From contig CALUXS010000007.1 in NCBI GenBank assembly GCA_944324805.1, forward strand, positions 1 through 64,000: a stretch of DNA of 64,000 bases. Direction: 5' to 3'. Numbering within the stretch: position 1 is the stretch's first letter; the number at the start of each line of letters is the position of its first letter. The notes under the pieces are model-generated. The model did no database searches. It was given only the letters and a program-made list of their open reading frames with translations, and was not told where the DNA came from. The translations under genes were made by a program, and so were the position numbers. This document shows positions 17,184-25,273 of the stretch, piece after piece. Origin of the DNA: an uncultured Acholeplasmatales bacterium (lineage in GTDB: Bacteria > Bacillota_I > Bacilli_A > Acholeplasmatales > Anaeroplasmataceae).

Positions 17184-19916
17184 CTATTCCAGTACTATTT
17201 CTTCCCACGACCATGTTCCATCTTCTAATTTTACAGCTCTATATTTTCTTCCGTCAGCATAATCCTTGTTATATATACTTCCTGTTGAACTAGCACCCAA
17301 ATAAGAATCAGAATTTAAAATAGTACCATTAGAGTATTTAACAATACCATTATTAATAAATCCAATAATTTCAAGATGTGAATCTCCTTTTAAATTTCCA
17401 TATCCAAATACTATACCAACACTTCCTGCAGCAGTAATATTTCCATTATTAGCACAATTATATATACCTACAGTTGATACAGAACCACTAGAGGTACCAT
17501 ATATAGTTCCAACATTATATGCAAATTCAGCACTTATATTCAAATTAGAAATACAATTAATAAATGTGTTTGTTGTACCCGAAGAATCATTAATAGAACC
17601 AATAAACGCAGCAACGCCATATGAAGCTCCACTAACAGTTATTTTACCATTAATTGTGATATTTTCGAATGTATTACTTCCTATTATCATACCAGCTAAA
17701 CCACCTGTATATGAAGTTTGAGTATTAATATTAACATTTTCAAATGTGATATCATGAATATTTGCATCCATTAAATATTGAAAAATTCCTGTATCCGCTG
17801 AAATACTATAAATGTTCAAATTAGATATTTTATGTCCATTTCCATTAAATTCACCTTTAAAAATATTTATTGGTACAAAAGTAGAATCTTCTGGGAATAC
17901 AATATCATTCATTAATTCAACATTTATTGATTCATTTTCTGTAGCAATATAGTTTAACCATTGAAAATCCATAGCATCATAAATTTTATAAACACCATTT
18001 TCAAAATTAATGACTCCAGTTATTTGACCATTAACAATAACATTATCAAAATTTGTTATATACCCATCTGATTCAAAATTCAGTGATCCAGTTATTTCTA
18101 AAACATCTGTTTGATTAAGTTTAATATGTTCATTTAATGACAAATTTCCTGAATAAATAAGTTTTTTCCCAAAAGAGTCTTCCAAGGCAACTTTTAATTC
18201 TGACAGTGAATATATATATTTTTCTTTTCTCTTTTCAATCTTATATGTTTCAAATGTACTGCTTCCAACTTCAACACAGTAATAATTCATATCTGTCATG
18301 GTAGATACATCACTGCTAAATGTTCCACCATAAATTTTTATTATATTTTGTGAAGAACCATTTATAGCTCCATATGAACTATTTCCATATAGTTCTCCCG
18401 AATAAATATTCACATAACTATTGTCATTTGCATCACAAAATAATGCAGCTCTTGTTTTACTTTCAATATGGCTTGAATAAATATCTAATCTACCATCACT
18501 TCTATTTTCAATACCAGAAGTTGAATTATTCCATCCACCACCTCCCAAAGTTGTATTTAATGATTCGATAGTACTATTATTAACTTTACAATATCCTAAA
18601 TTAATCATTCCAACAGAATTTGTACTAGTAACTCGTACTCCATCTAATGTCAAAACTCCATTTGCATTATTTTTAACTGTTCTAGTACAAGCATTAGCAG
18701 TAGTACTTAAATCAATAATTTGACCAAGTTTTATATTGTTTGAATTAAACAAATTTAATACACCATCATTATAAATAATATGAGCGCTAGCGTATGTATT
18801 TCCATCAGTAATTAAAGTCCCACTTATTGTATATCCATTTAAATCTATATTTACTAATTGTTCTTGTTTAACGTAAATAAAAGCGGTGTCTTTTGTTGGT
18901 TTGACAATAGTATCATATGTTAAATCAGAAATCAATTTAACATAGACTTCTCTATTCTCTATTGATAAAATTTCATCCATCCCGTCAATATCATCTACCA
19001 TATATGGACTATTTTTAGTACCATAACCGTCAATACCTTCAATTTTTAAATTAGACTTATCAACAATAATTCCACCATTTATTGAATTAGTGAAATTTCC
19101 TTCTTGACCTTCTGGAACTAATATAGTCGTATTTTGCGAATTAATATCTAGCATTATAGAACTTGCACTTGCTGCGTCACTGATTTCTACTTCTAAGACA
19201 ACCGAATTTTTATAAACAATTAAATGACCCTCTAAAATTGAAATTTTTGTAGCATTACCATATTCATGATAAGAATTCATATCAACTGCAGTAATATCTA
19301 CTACATTAGCACTGCCATAATGATTAACTGCAGCATTAGATGCGTTCACATTTAATGTTCCACCATTTGTTCTAATTGTTACGGTAATTTCTTCTTCAGT
19401 AGCAAAGTTTATTGTGTTAATTCCTTCAAAATTTCCTGCATCAAATCCATTTGCTACATTTACTATTCCATCTTCATCAGTATAATTATTACCTAAGTAT
19501 ACTGAATAATTATCTTGTAAATCTGTCAATAATGTTTCATCATTTACAATTACCCAATAATTTGAATTTGTTGTTTCCCCCAATGTTTCTTCTGAAACAA
19601 TTATGAACTTATTATTTTCTTGATCCCACATAAATTCATTTTTTGCACTAGTTGGAGTTAGATTTTCAACCAAAAAACCTGATTCTTCTACAACCTTTAA
19701 AGCTTCTGACATTGTTTTTGGTTTCCCATCAATGGCCTCATTAGCTTGTAATGCTGTATTTAATTGTGCTATTAGTGTTTCATCATTTGATTGTTTTGCT
19801 TTTTCAGTAAATGATAAATATCCAATTACGGATACTGTTGCTAAAATAGCTAATATCGCAATTACTACTAATAGTTCTACTAACGTAAAACCATTCTTTT
19901 TATTTTGTTTTTTCAT
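17184..19916 (-). CDS. giant modular prepilin with beta-helix and GLUG-like passenger (910 aa)
   Basis: Class III prepilin start: basic leader MKKQNKKNG, cleavage G/F, then FTLVELL with the conserved Glu5 and a hydrophobic helix ending GYLSF. Residues 40-215 form a head also found in the 20754 gene, ending in a VNHYG...VDI...SYHEYG motif. Residues about 320-560 are Asn/Gly/Ser-rich strands typical of a right-handed beta-helix. About 680-870 contain GLUG-like repeats (FNGNGHKISNLNI, GGLAG). No enzyme motif is seen, so an exposed adhesive pilin is inferred. Start at ATG 19916 with GGAGG 7 bases upstream; the longer frame to 19931 lacks its own site. It is 19 bp downstream of a small pilin gene, in one operon. 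Normal pilins are 100-200 residues, so this is unusually large. Confidence 0.85.
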   Translation of the reverse strand: MKKQNKKNGFTLVELLVVIAILAILATVSVIGYLSFTEKAKQSNDETLIAQLNTALQANEAIDGKPKTMSEALKVVEESGFLVENLTPTSAKNEFMWDQENNKFIIVSEETLGETTNSNYWVIVNDETLLTDLQDNYSVYLGNNYTDEDGIVNVANGFDAGNFEGINTINFATEEEITVTIRTNGGTLNVNASNAAVNHYGSANVVDITAVDMNSYHEYGNATKISILEGHLIVYKNSVVLEVEISDAASASSIMLDINSQNTTILVPEGQEGNFTNSINGGIIVDKSNLKIEGIDGYGTKNSPYMVDDIDGMDEILSIENREVYVKLISDLTYDTIVKPTKDTAFIYVKQEQLVNIDLNGYTISGTLITDGNTYASAHIIYNDGVLNLFNSNNIKLGQIIDLSTTANACTRTVKNNANGVLTLDGVRVTSTNSVGMINLGYCKVNNSTIESLNTTLGGGGWNNSTSGIENRSDGRLDIYSSHIESKTRAALFCDANDNSYVNIYSGELYGNSSYGAINGSSQNIIKIYGGTFSSDVSTMTDMNYYCVEVGSSTFETYKIEKRKEKYIYSLSELKVALEDSFGKKLIYSGNLSLNEHIKLNQTDVLEITGSLNFESDGYITNFDNVIVNGQITGVINFENGVYKIYDAMDFQWLNYIATENESINVELMNDIVFPEDSTFVPINIFKGEFNGNGHKISNLNIYSISADTGIFQYLMDANIHDITFENVNINTQTSYTGGLAGMIIGSNTFENITINGKITVSGASYGVAAFIGSINDSSGTTNTFINCISNLNISAEFAYNVGTIYGTSSGSVSTVGIYNCANNGNITAAGSVGIVFGYGNLKGDSHLEIIGFINNGIVKYSNGTILNSDSYLGASSTGSIYNKDYADGRKYRAVKLEDGTWSWEEIVLE
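19313..19835 (-). repeat. 523-bp perfect direct repeat, copy 1 (pilin head)
   Basis: Base-for-base identical to 21737-22259 (offset 2424 bp throughout). It covers codons for the pilin helix C-terminal part through the VNHYG motif; identity breaks sharply on the passenger side and only scattered synonymous changes occur on the leader side. Confidence 0.95.
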
Positions 19917-19935
19917 AAACTTTTCCTCCAAATAA

Positions 19936-20373
19936 CTAAGCAGCAGCCTTCATACCTTCAATAGTGTCGTTTTCAAAATTCCAAACTGCTTTCACATCAC
20001 CATTAGTATAAGTAATACCACTTGCAGTAATTTCAATAGTTTTTCCGCCATCATTAAATAATGCTAAATCAGGAAAAGCTAAATCCCAATCAGTATTTTC
20101 TCCACTAGTTTCAGTTGCACTAACTTTATTACCTTCATACGATAATGTATAATCAGTTGTACCACATTCAATAGTTACTTCACTTCCATCTAACAATTGA
20201 CCTCTAATAACCTCTCTAATTTGAGTCATTTCTGTTTCAATATTAGATATCTTTGCTTTTTCTGTAAAGCTCAAGTATCCTACCACTGATACTGATGCTA
20301 GTATTGCTAATATAGCAATTACTACTAATAGTTCTACTAATGTAAAACCTTTCTTTTTATTCCCTTTTTTCAT
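19936..20373 (-). CDS. small type IV pilin (145 aa), candidate pilin subunit
   Basis: Prepilin leader MKKGNKKKG followed by FTLVELLVVIAILAILAS, Glu5 present, then about 110 residues of beta-rich head. The length is that of ordinary type IV pilins. Its closest relative in the window is the 154-residue pilin at 41574-42038 (shared EKAKISN and EMTQ region, and similar NGDVKAVWNFENDTIEG versus NDEYAATWNIEENTVVG ends). First gene of a two-gene operon with the 910-residue pilin. SD AGAGG lies 9 bases before the ATG. Its promoter has the same sequence as the G-tract promoter at 22370-22397 but a shortened, interrupted G tract. Confidence 0.88.
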   Translation of the reverse strand: MKKGNKKKGFTLVELLVVIAILAILASVSVVGYLSFTEKAKISNIETEMTQIREVIRGQLLDGSEVTIECGTTDYTLSYEGNKVSATETSGENTDWDLAFPDLALFNDGGKTIEITASGITYTNGDVKAVWNFENDTIEGMKAAA

Positions 20374-20402
20374 AAACTATTACCTCTTTCTTTTTCAATA
20401 AA

Positions 20403-20427
20403 ATTTTACTCCCACGTATTTTGTCAA
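20403..20427 (-). promoter_or_regulatory. promoter of the small pilin operon, 13-bp spacer
   Basis: TTGACA at 20422-20427 and TAAAAT at 20403-20408 on the minus strand, only 13 bp apart. Flanks match the G-tract promoter of the neighbouring pilin, the difference being the tract (GTGGGAG here against a run of ten G). With this spacing the promoter may be weak or use TTTTAT 5 bp downstream (18-bp spacing). Confidence 0.55.
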
Positions 20428-20753
20428 TATTTTGAGATTTTTGGGTTGTAAAATATATGTAAATAATTTCAAAACATATTGTATTTTTTTCTTATCTATT
20501 TTGAACTTTTATTGAATCAAAATATAACTACATTAGCTACATAAACATTTAACTACCATTTTTATTAGATCACTTAGATTATGTGAATCTAAATTCCTAT
20601 ATAATTCACAATGATTATAGAACTCTTGATAGCTTAAAAATGTGTTTTACTAATTAAAAAATGAAAAACAGGTGTTAGAATTCCCTGTAATTTTTTACAA
20701 AACTTAAACTTTAGTAAATATACTTTATTAATATTTTTCAAATATTATATATA
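20428..20753. other. AT-rich intergenic region between pilin units
   Basis: Holds upstream sequence of the small pilin promoter and a weak minus-strand hairpin (ACAGG/CCTGT at 20669-20688, then T's) that may end the 20754 pilin transcript. No gene seen. Confidence 0.5.
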
Positions 20754-22340
20754 TTAATTTACTTTTTCTACAACGTAACTAAAGGAATCATCTGTAGGTC
20801 CATTTATTCTTATTGATTCATATCCTTCTGCAACAAAATTGGCAACCGGATTTTCTGTATGACTCTCAGCTGGATTATACATGTCAAATGTTCCACCATA
20901 AACAACAATTGAAGCATTTGAATTATCAATCAAATTTAAAGTCCAATATTTATTATTCCAACTTGCAAATGTATTAAAATATCCTCCATTAATTTTACAA
21001 ACTGATGAATCACCACATTGTACAAAAGTTAGTCCACAATAAAAGCTTCCTGAATCTACTATTAGGTCAGAGTTGCCTTCCAATCTAAATGTCATACCTA
21101 TAGATGGATAATTTAGGTAATTATCATTAAAATTGAAAGTTCCATTTCCAGATATTGTTAAACTAGCATTTTCTTTTAAATCTATAACCCCACCTTCATT
21201 AATAATATCAGTAGATGGTTTGTCTGAAGAATTGTGTATTGAATCACAAGTGTATGTTATGGTATGCTCATCCATATCTAACGTTATTTTTCCGCTTGAT
21301 ATTATCAACTGATTTAATAATACTATATCGTTAATTAATTTTACGTTTACGATAGATGTATCATCAAATGTAGCAATGTTTAATAATTGTTCCTCACTCG
21401 AAATAAGATATGGACTATCTTTAGTACCAACACCACCAGAAAATAATCTTAAAGCATCTTCATCAACAACAGTTGTTTGATTATTTGTTTGACCACTTGT
21501 AATGGACCCTAAATTAGTAACAACACTTTCATTGGTTGCAGAAACATTAATTATTTCAGTTGAATAATTTTCAACTTTAACTTTTTCAGTTGTTGTTGCA
21601 GTAACAATAACATTTGATATCTTTGAACCATTTTCTACAACAAATCTACCTTGTTCCAAATAAACATTTCCTAAAACAACACCATATTCATGGTATGAAT
21701 CATTAGCAACACTTGTGATATCAACCATATTAGAGTTGCCATAATGATTAACTGCAGCATTAGATGCGTTCACATTTAATGTTCCACCATTTGTTCTAAT
21801 TGTTACGGTAATTTCTTCTTCAGTAGCAAAGTTTATTGTGTTAATTCCTTCAAAATTTCCTGCATCAAATCCATTTGCTACATTTACTATTCCATCTTCA
21901 TCAGTATAATTATTACCTAAGTATACTGAATAATTATCTTGTAAATCTGTCAATAATGTTTCATCATTTACAATTACCCAATAATTTGAATTTGTTGTTT
22001 CCCCCAATGTTTCTTCTGAAACAATTATGAACTTATTATTTTCTTGATCCCACATAAATTCATTTTTTGCACTAGTTGGAGTTAGATTTTCAACCAAAAA
22101 ACCTGATTCTTCTACAACCTTTAAAGCTTCTGACATTGTTTTTGGTTTCCCATCAATGGCCTCATTAGCTTGTAATGCTGTATTTAATTGTGCTATTAGT
22201 GTTTCATCATTTGATTGTTTTGCTTTTTCAGTAAATGATAAATATCCAATTACGGATACAGTAGCTAAAATAGCTAAAATTGCAATTACTACTAATAGTT
22301 CTACTAATGTAAAACCATTCTTTTTATTTTGTTTTTTCAT
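20754..22340 (-). CDS. modular prepilin with beta-helix passenger (528 aa), phase-variable promoter
   Basis: Leader MKKQNKKNG/FTLVELL and residues 40-210 are the same as in the 910-residue pilin; the DNA is identical over 523 bp. After the VNHYG...SYHEYG motif the passenger differs. Residues about 210-300 are Val/Thr/Asn-rich, and about 320-520 show strand-turn repeats with Asn/Gly/Ser ladders (for example LTISGNGTFNFNDN) typical of a right-handed beta-helix. No catalytic motif is seen. The start is the ATG at 22340 with AAGAGG upstream; an in-frame TTG at 22346 lacks its own site. It is a single-gene unit between two hairpins, driven by a promoter with a homopolymeric G tract. Confidence 0.85.
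   Translation of the reverse strand: MKKQNKKNGFTLVELLVVIAILAILATVSVIGYLSFTEKAKQSNDETLIAQLNTALQANEAIDGKPKTMSEALKVVEESGFLVENLTPTSAKNEFMWDQENNKFIIVSEETLGETTNSNYWVIVNDETLLTDLQDNYSVYLGNNYTDEDGIVNVANGFDAGNFEGINTINFATEEEITVTIRTNGGTLNVNASNAAVNHYGNSNMVDITSVANDSYHEYGVVLGNVYLEQGRFVVENGSKISNVIVTATTTEKVKVENYSTEIINVSATNESVVTNLGSITSGQTNNQTTVVDEDALRLFSGGVGTKDSPYLISSEEQLLNIATFDDTSIVNVKLINDIVLLNQLIISSGKITLDMDEHTITYTCDSIHNSSDKPSTDIINEGGVIDLKENASLTISGNGTFNFNDNYLNYPSIGMTFRLEGNSDLIVDSGSFYCGLTFVQCGDSSVCKINGGYFNTFASWNNKYWTLNLIDNSNASIVVYGGTFDMYNPAESHTENPVANFVAEGYESIRINGPTDDSFSYVVEKVN
21737..22259 (-). repeat. 523-bp perfect direct repeat, copy 2 (pilin head)
   Basis: Identical to 19313-19835. Both copies have the same place and frame in their pilin genes, suggesting recent duplication or gene conversion of the head. 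Confidence 0.95.
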
Positions 22341-22369
22341 AAACAATTACCTCTTTCTTTTTCATTAAA

Positions 22370-22397
22370 ATTTTACCCCCCCCCCGCATTTTGTCAA
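22370..22397 (-). promoter_or_regulatory. putative phase-variable promoter of the 528-residue pilin
   Basis: Minus strand: perfect -35 TTGACA (22392-22397), 16-bp spacer AAATGC plus ten G, then -10 TAAAAT (22370-22375). Placing a homopolymeric G run in the spacer means slippage changes the -35/-10 distance by single bases, as known for phase-variable outer-membrane protein promoters in Neisseria. G10 gives 16 bp, near optimum; G11 would give 17. Confidence 0.82.
22376..22385 (-). repeat. poly-G tract (10 G on the sense strand)
   Basis: Ten consecutive C on the plus strand, the longest G/C homopolymer I noticed in this AT-rich window; it lies wholly inside the promoter spacer. Confidence 0.95.
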
Positions 22398-22472
22398 CAG
22401 TATTGAAAAAAATTTACATTTTGTAGTTTTTAAAAAATATCATACAATATTTAGATTGAATACATTTGAAAC

Positions 22473-22500
22473 AAAAAAGAGACTAAAAATAGTCTCTAAA
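22473..22500 (-). terminator. intrinsic terminator after the 463-residue pilin
   Basis: Minus-strand AGAGACTA / TAGTCTCT stem, 4-nt loop, followed by six T. It ends the AAA+/zinc-ribbon/pilin operon just before the phase-variable promoter. Confidence 0.88.
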
Positions 22501-22505
22501 TTATG

Positions 22506-23897
22506 TTATTTAATATTTTTTACAAGTTCTTTCGCAAAAGAAACTAATAACTCATATTTTTCCGTATCATTTTTTATACCAGGATCAGCTGTGACTTTTT
22601 CAACTCCATTAGAAATATAGTTATCTATAAAATCAACTCTAGTACTTAATAATTCGATTTTCCTTTCTTTGGTTAATGTGGTATCATTTACCCATCCTTC
22701 GTGTAAACTAATAAATCCTAGTGCTTTATTAACTTTATTACTTCTAATTATTAATTTACCTGTTCCAGAATTTACTGAATTAGGTTTATCTAATGTTATT
22801 TGGATTGCATTGTCTTTTCTTTCATCCTTATTAGTTTCAATAGCACTTAAGTAAAATTCATTGTTTTCAATAATCCTATCTCTAGAGTTACCAGGCATCA
22901 TTGTATTAATCGATTTAGTTGAATTTATAATCTTATTGTTTTTAATTTCATAAGAAATATTTTCAGCTGTAGCGGTAATAGCATTATTATCTTTCATATT
23001 ATAGAATTGGCAACCATCTATTATATAGTGTGCTCCACCATTCAGTGTCAAAGTACAATTCGCAAAGTACACATTTTTAATATAAACTGTATATCCCTCT
23101 CCATATGTTAAAGAAATACCACCACTTCTACCACTATTAGGAATATAATAATTTGATGCATAATATTTATTCTCTATAGTTATTGTATTTCCAGATGTAA
23201 CTATATGATTTTCTGGAACAACAAAATTTCCATCTGTAAAAAACTTTGAATCATCTGAATCATTTCCAATAGAAACAGTTGTTGAATCACCTTCTACTTT
23301 TGATGTACCACTAGGAACAATAAATGGTCCATTTGTCAAATTAAGTTTTGTAATATTCTCTAAATACAACTCATTGCCTAATTCAAATAAGTTATTATTT
23401 AAATCAAATGTGTACTCTTTATTAGAAGTCATTGTTAAAGATGATTTTAATGTTACAGGACTTAATAGAGCATAGTTATATATACCAACTTGCAATCTTC
23501 CACCATCAGGATATACCCCCCATAGTTCTACATCACTTGTATAATCGACTGGAAATGCGATACTTCCAGTTTCTTTATCTAACAAAACGGTAGAAATATT
23601 TTTTCTATCATATGCGAATACATATGATTTAGAACTTGTACCAAATTGATTTGTATTAATACCATTTTCTTCAATTAGAGTTACTAATTCCGGTAGAGTT
23701 ATATCTTCATCTAACACATTTTGTGCTTTTAGCAAAGTATTATATTGTGTACAAAGTTGCTCATCAACTGATTTATTAGCTTTTTCTGTAAATGATAAAT
23801 ATCCAACTACTGATACTGATGCTAGTATTGCTAATATTGCAATTACTACTAATAATTCTACTAACGTAAAACCTTTTTTCTTACTTTGTTTTTCCAT
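22506..23897 (-). CDS. modular prepilin with beta-helix passenger (463 aa), in AAA+ operon
   Basis: Leader MEKQSKKKG, cleavage G/F, FTLVELL with Glu5 and helix to GYLSF. The head begins NKSVDEQLCTQYNTLL, defining a second pilin subfamily shared with the 482-residue pilin at 27257-28705; the two are alike over their whole length (SSKSYVFAYD, DKETG, DERKDNAIQ, ADPG). The C-terminal 250 residues have NNKII/NNEF type turns of a right-handed beta-helix. It is the last of three co-transcribed genes, 21 bp after the zinc-ribbon protein gene. SD AGAGGG precedes the ATG at 23897. Confidence 0.85.
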   Translation of the reverse strand: MEKQSKKKGFTLVELLVVIAILAILASVSVVGYLSFTEKANKSVDEQLCTQYNTLLKAQNVLDEDITLPELVTLIEENGINTNQFGTSSKSYVFAYDRKNISTVLLDKETGSIAFPVDYTSDVELWGVYPDGGRLQVGIYNYALLSPVTLKSSLTMTSNKEYTFDLNNNLFELGNELYLENITKLNLTNGPFIVPSGTSKVEGDSTTVSIGNDSDDSKFFTDGNFVVPENHIVTSGNTITIENKYYASNYYIPNSGRSGGISLTYGEGYTVYIKNVYFANCTLTLNGGAHYIIDGCQFYNMKDNNAITATAENISYEIKNNKIINSTKSINTMMPGNSRDRIIENNEFYLSAIETNKDERKDNAIQITLDKPNSVNSGTGKLIIRSNKVNKALGFISLHEGWVNDTTLTKERKIELLSTRVDFIDNYISNGVEKVTADPGIKNDTEKYELLVSFAKELVKNIK

Positions 23898-23918
23898 AAA
23901 CTATTCCCTCTTTCAATT

Positions 23919-25271
23919 TTATTTTTTCAAATTTGTTCCTATCTTTTTAATCCACGTATAATTTTTTCTATAACGTTTATATGAAACAAATTGACTATGA
24001 CAATTACCACATTCAACAATATCATTTTCAAACTTAATGTTAGGACTTCCGCAAATTGGACAATGATATAATTCCTTCTTAGGATTTTTAAAACTAATTA
24101 CAAAAGACTTAAATAATGTATCTAATTCATGATTATTGTCAATGTTTTTATAATATGAAACTAAACATACATTATCAAAATTATTACTTTGATTCGTTAA
24201 TGCTAAATAGATATTAATTTCTTCTAAAGATTTATTTTCGTTAACAACATCTATAACTGGAATAAGATTGTATTTAGTACTAATATTATCTTTATTAACT
24301 TCAACTCTTAATAAATTATTAATTGTATTAATACTAATATCAAATCCACTTTGTCTTATTTTTAAATCCTTTATATACAATCTATCATCTTTAAAATCTA
24401 ATATAAACTTTTTACCTAAATTAATGTTTTGATCTAACCAATAACGTAAAACGCGATATGTAACATAATTAAAATATAATAAATCCATATCAAATGAAGA
24501 ACTATATAATTCTATATTATTTTTATAGTACTTATAGCAATAATTGTATAGTGGTTCATGGATTAAAATATTTGTTTGTATAATAGGTAAATTAATTTTT
24601 TCCTTTGCCACTTCTATATAAAAATTAGTAGCTTGGATTCTTTTTAATTTATTTAGGACACTATCAAACAATTCATCTACATTAAGAGTAGCAGTTGTTT
24701 TACTTTTGAATAAAAACTCACTTAAATTATCTATATTATTTTCTAAATCCCTAATTGTGCTGCTATATCCATATGTAAGCTCATTTACACGATAATAATA
24801 ATAAAGAGACGAATTAGACTGAAAATATAATTTATAAATACTTTTTATATATACTGCAATATATCTAGTTAATAAAACTATAAATTTATTTTCATATGTA
24901 ATAATTGTGTCATTATTCTCGCTAGAGTGAAGATACTCTGGTGACATTTCATTTCCTTTTTGTTTCCAAAGAGAAGAATCTCTCAACGTTTTTTGAAAGT
25001 GTTCTACTGATATTGAAGGAGACTGCTCACTTCTTAGCATAGTTTCTCTAGTATCAGTTATAAACTTAGGTTTATAACAAATACTTAATATTTTATCTAG
25101 TACATTTTCTATTTCTGCTAAAGTTTTAGAAATTTCATTTCTAGTTCTGCCATAAAAGGTTATATTTTTCTTAGTTAATTTTTCTAATATTTCTTCTTGT
25201 GTTAAAGGTCCCTTGCGCATCAAATTTTTAACTTTAGCATCAAAACTAATTAAAAAATTTTTACTCAACAT
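23919..25271 (-). CDS. DUF2357/McrC-like protein with C-terminal zinc ribbon
   Basis: A 450-residue cytoplasmic protein encoded two bases after the McrB-like ATPase gene. Residues about 60-150 contain LRSEQSPSISVEHFQ...YENKFIVLLTRYI, resembling the N-terminal region of DUF2357 proteins that partner McrB-type ATPases. I could not identify a clear PD-(D/E)XK nuclease triad. The C-terminus (about 410-435) is a four-cysteine zinc ribbon, CPICG...CGNCH, then a basic tail. The assignment rests on the AAA+ neighbour and weak motif resemblance, so the family call is tentative. Confidence 0.5.
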   Translation of the reverse strand: MLSKNFLISFDAKVKNLMRKGPLTQEEILEKLTKKNITFYGRTRNEISKTLAEIENVLDKILSICYKPKFITDTRETMLRSEQSPSISVEHFQKTLRDSSLWKQKGNEMSPEYLHSSENNDTIITYENKFIVLLTRYIAVYIKSIYKLYFQSNSSLYYYYRVNELTYGYSSTIRDLENNIDNLSEFLFKSKTTATLNVDELFDSVLNKLKRIQATNFYIEVAKEKINLPIIQTNILIHEPLYNYCYKYYKNNIELYSSSFDMDLLYFNYVTYRVLRYWLDQNINLGKKFILDFKDDRLYIKDLKIRQSGFDISINTINNLLRVEVNKDNISTKYNLIPVIDVVNENKSLEEINIYLALTNQSNNFDNVCLVSYYKNIDNNHELDTLFKSFVISFKNPKKELYHCPICGSPNIKFENDIVECGNCHSQFVSYKRYRKNYTWIKKIGTNLKK

Positions 25272-25273
25272 AA

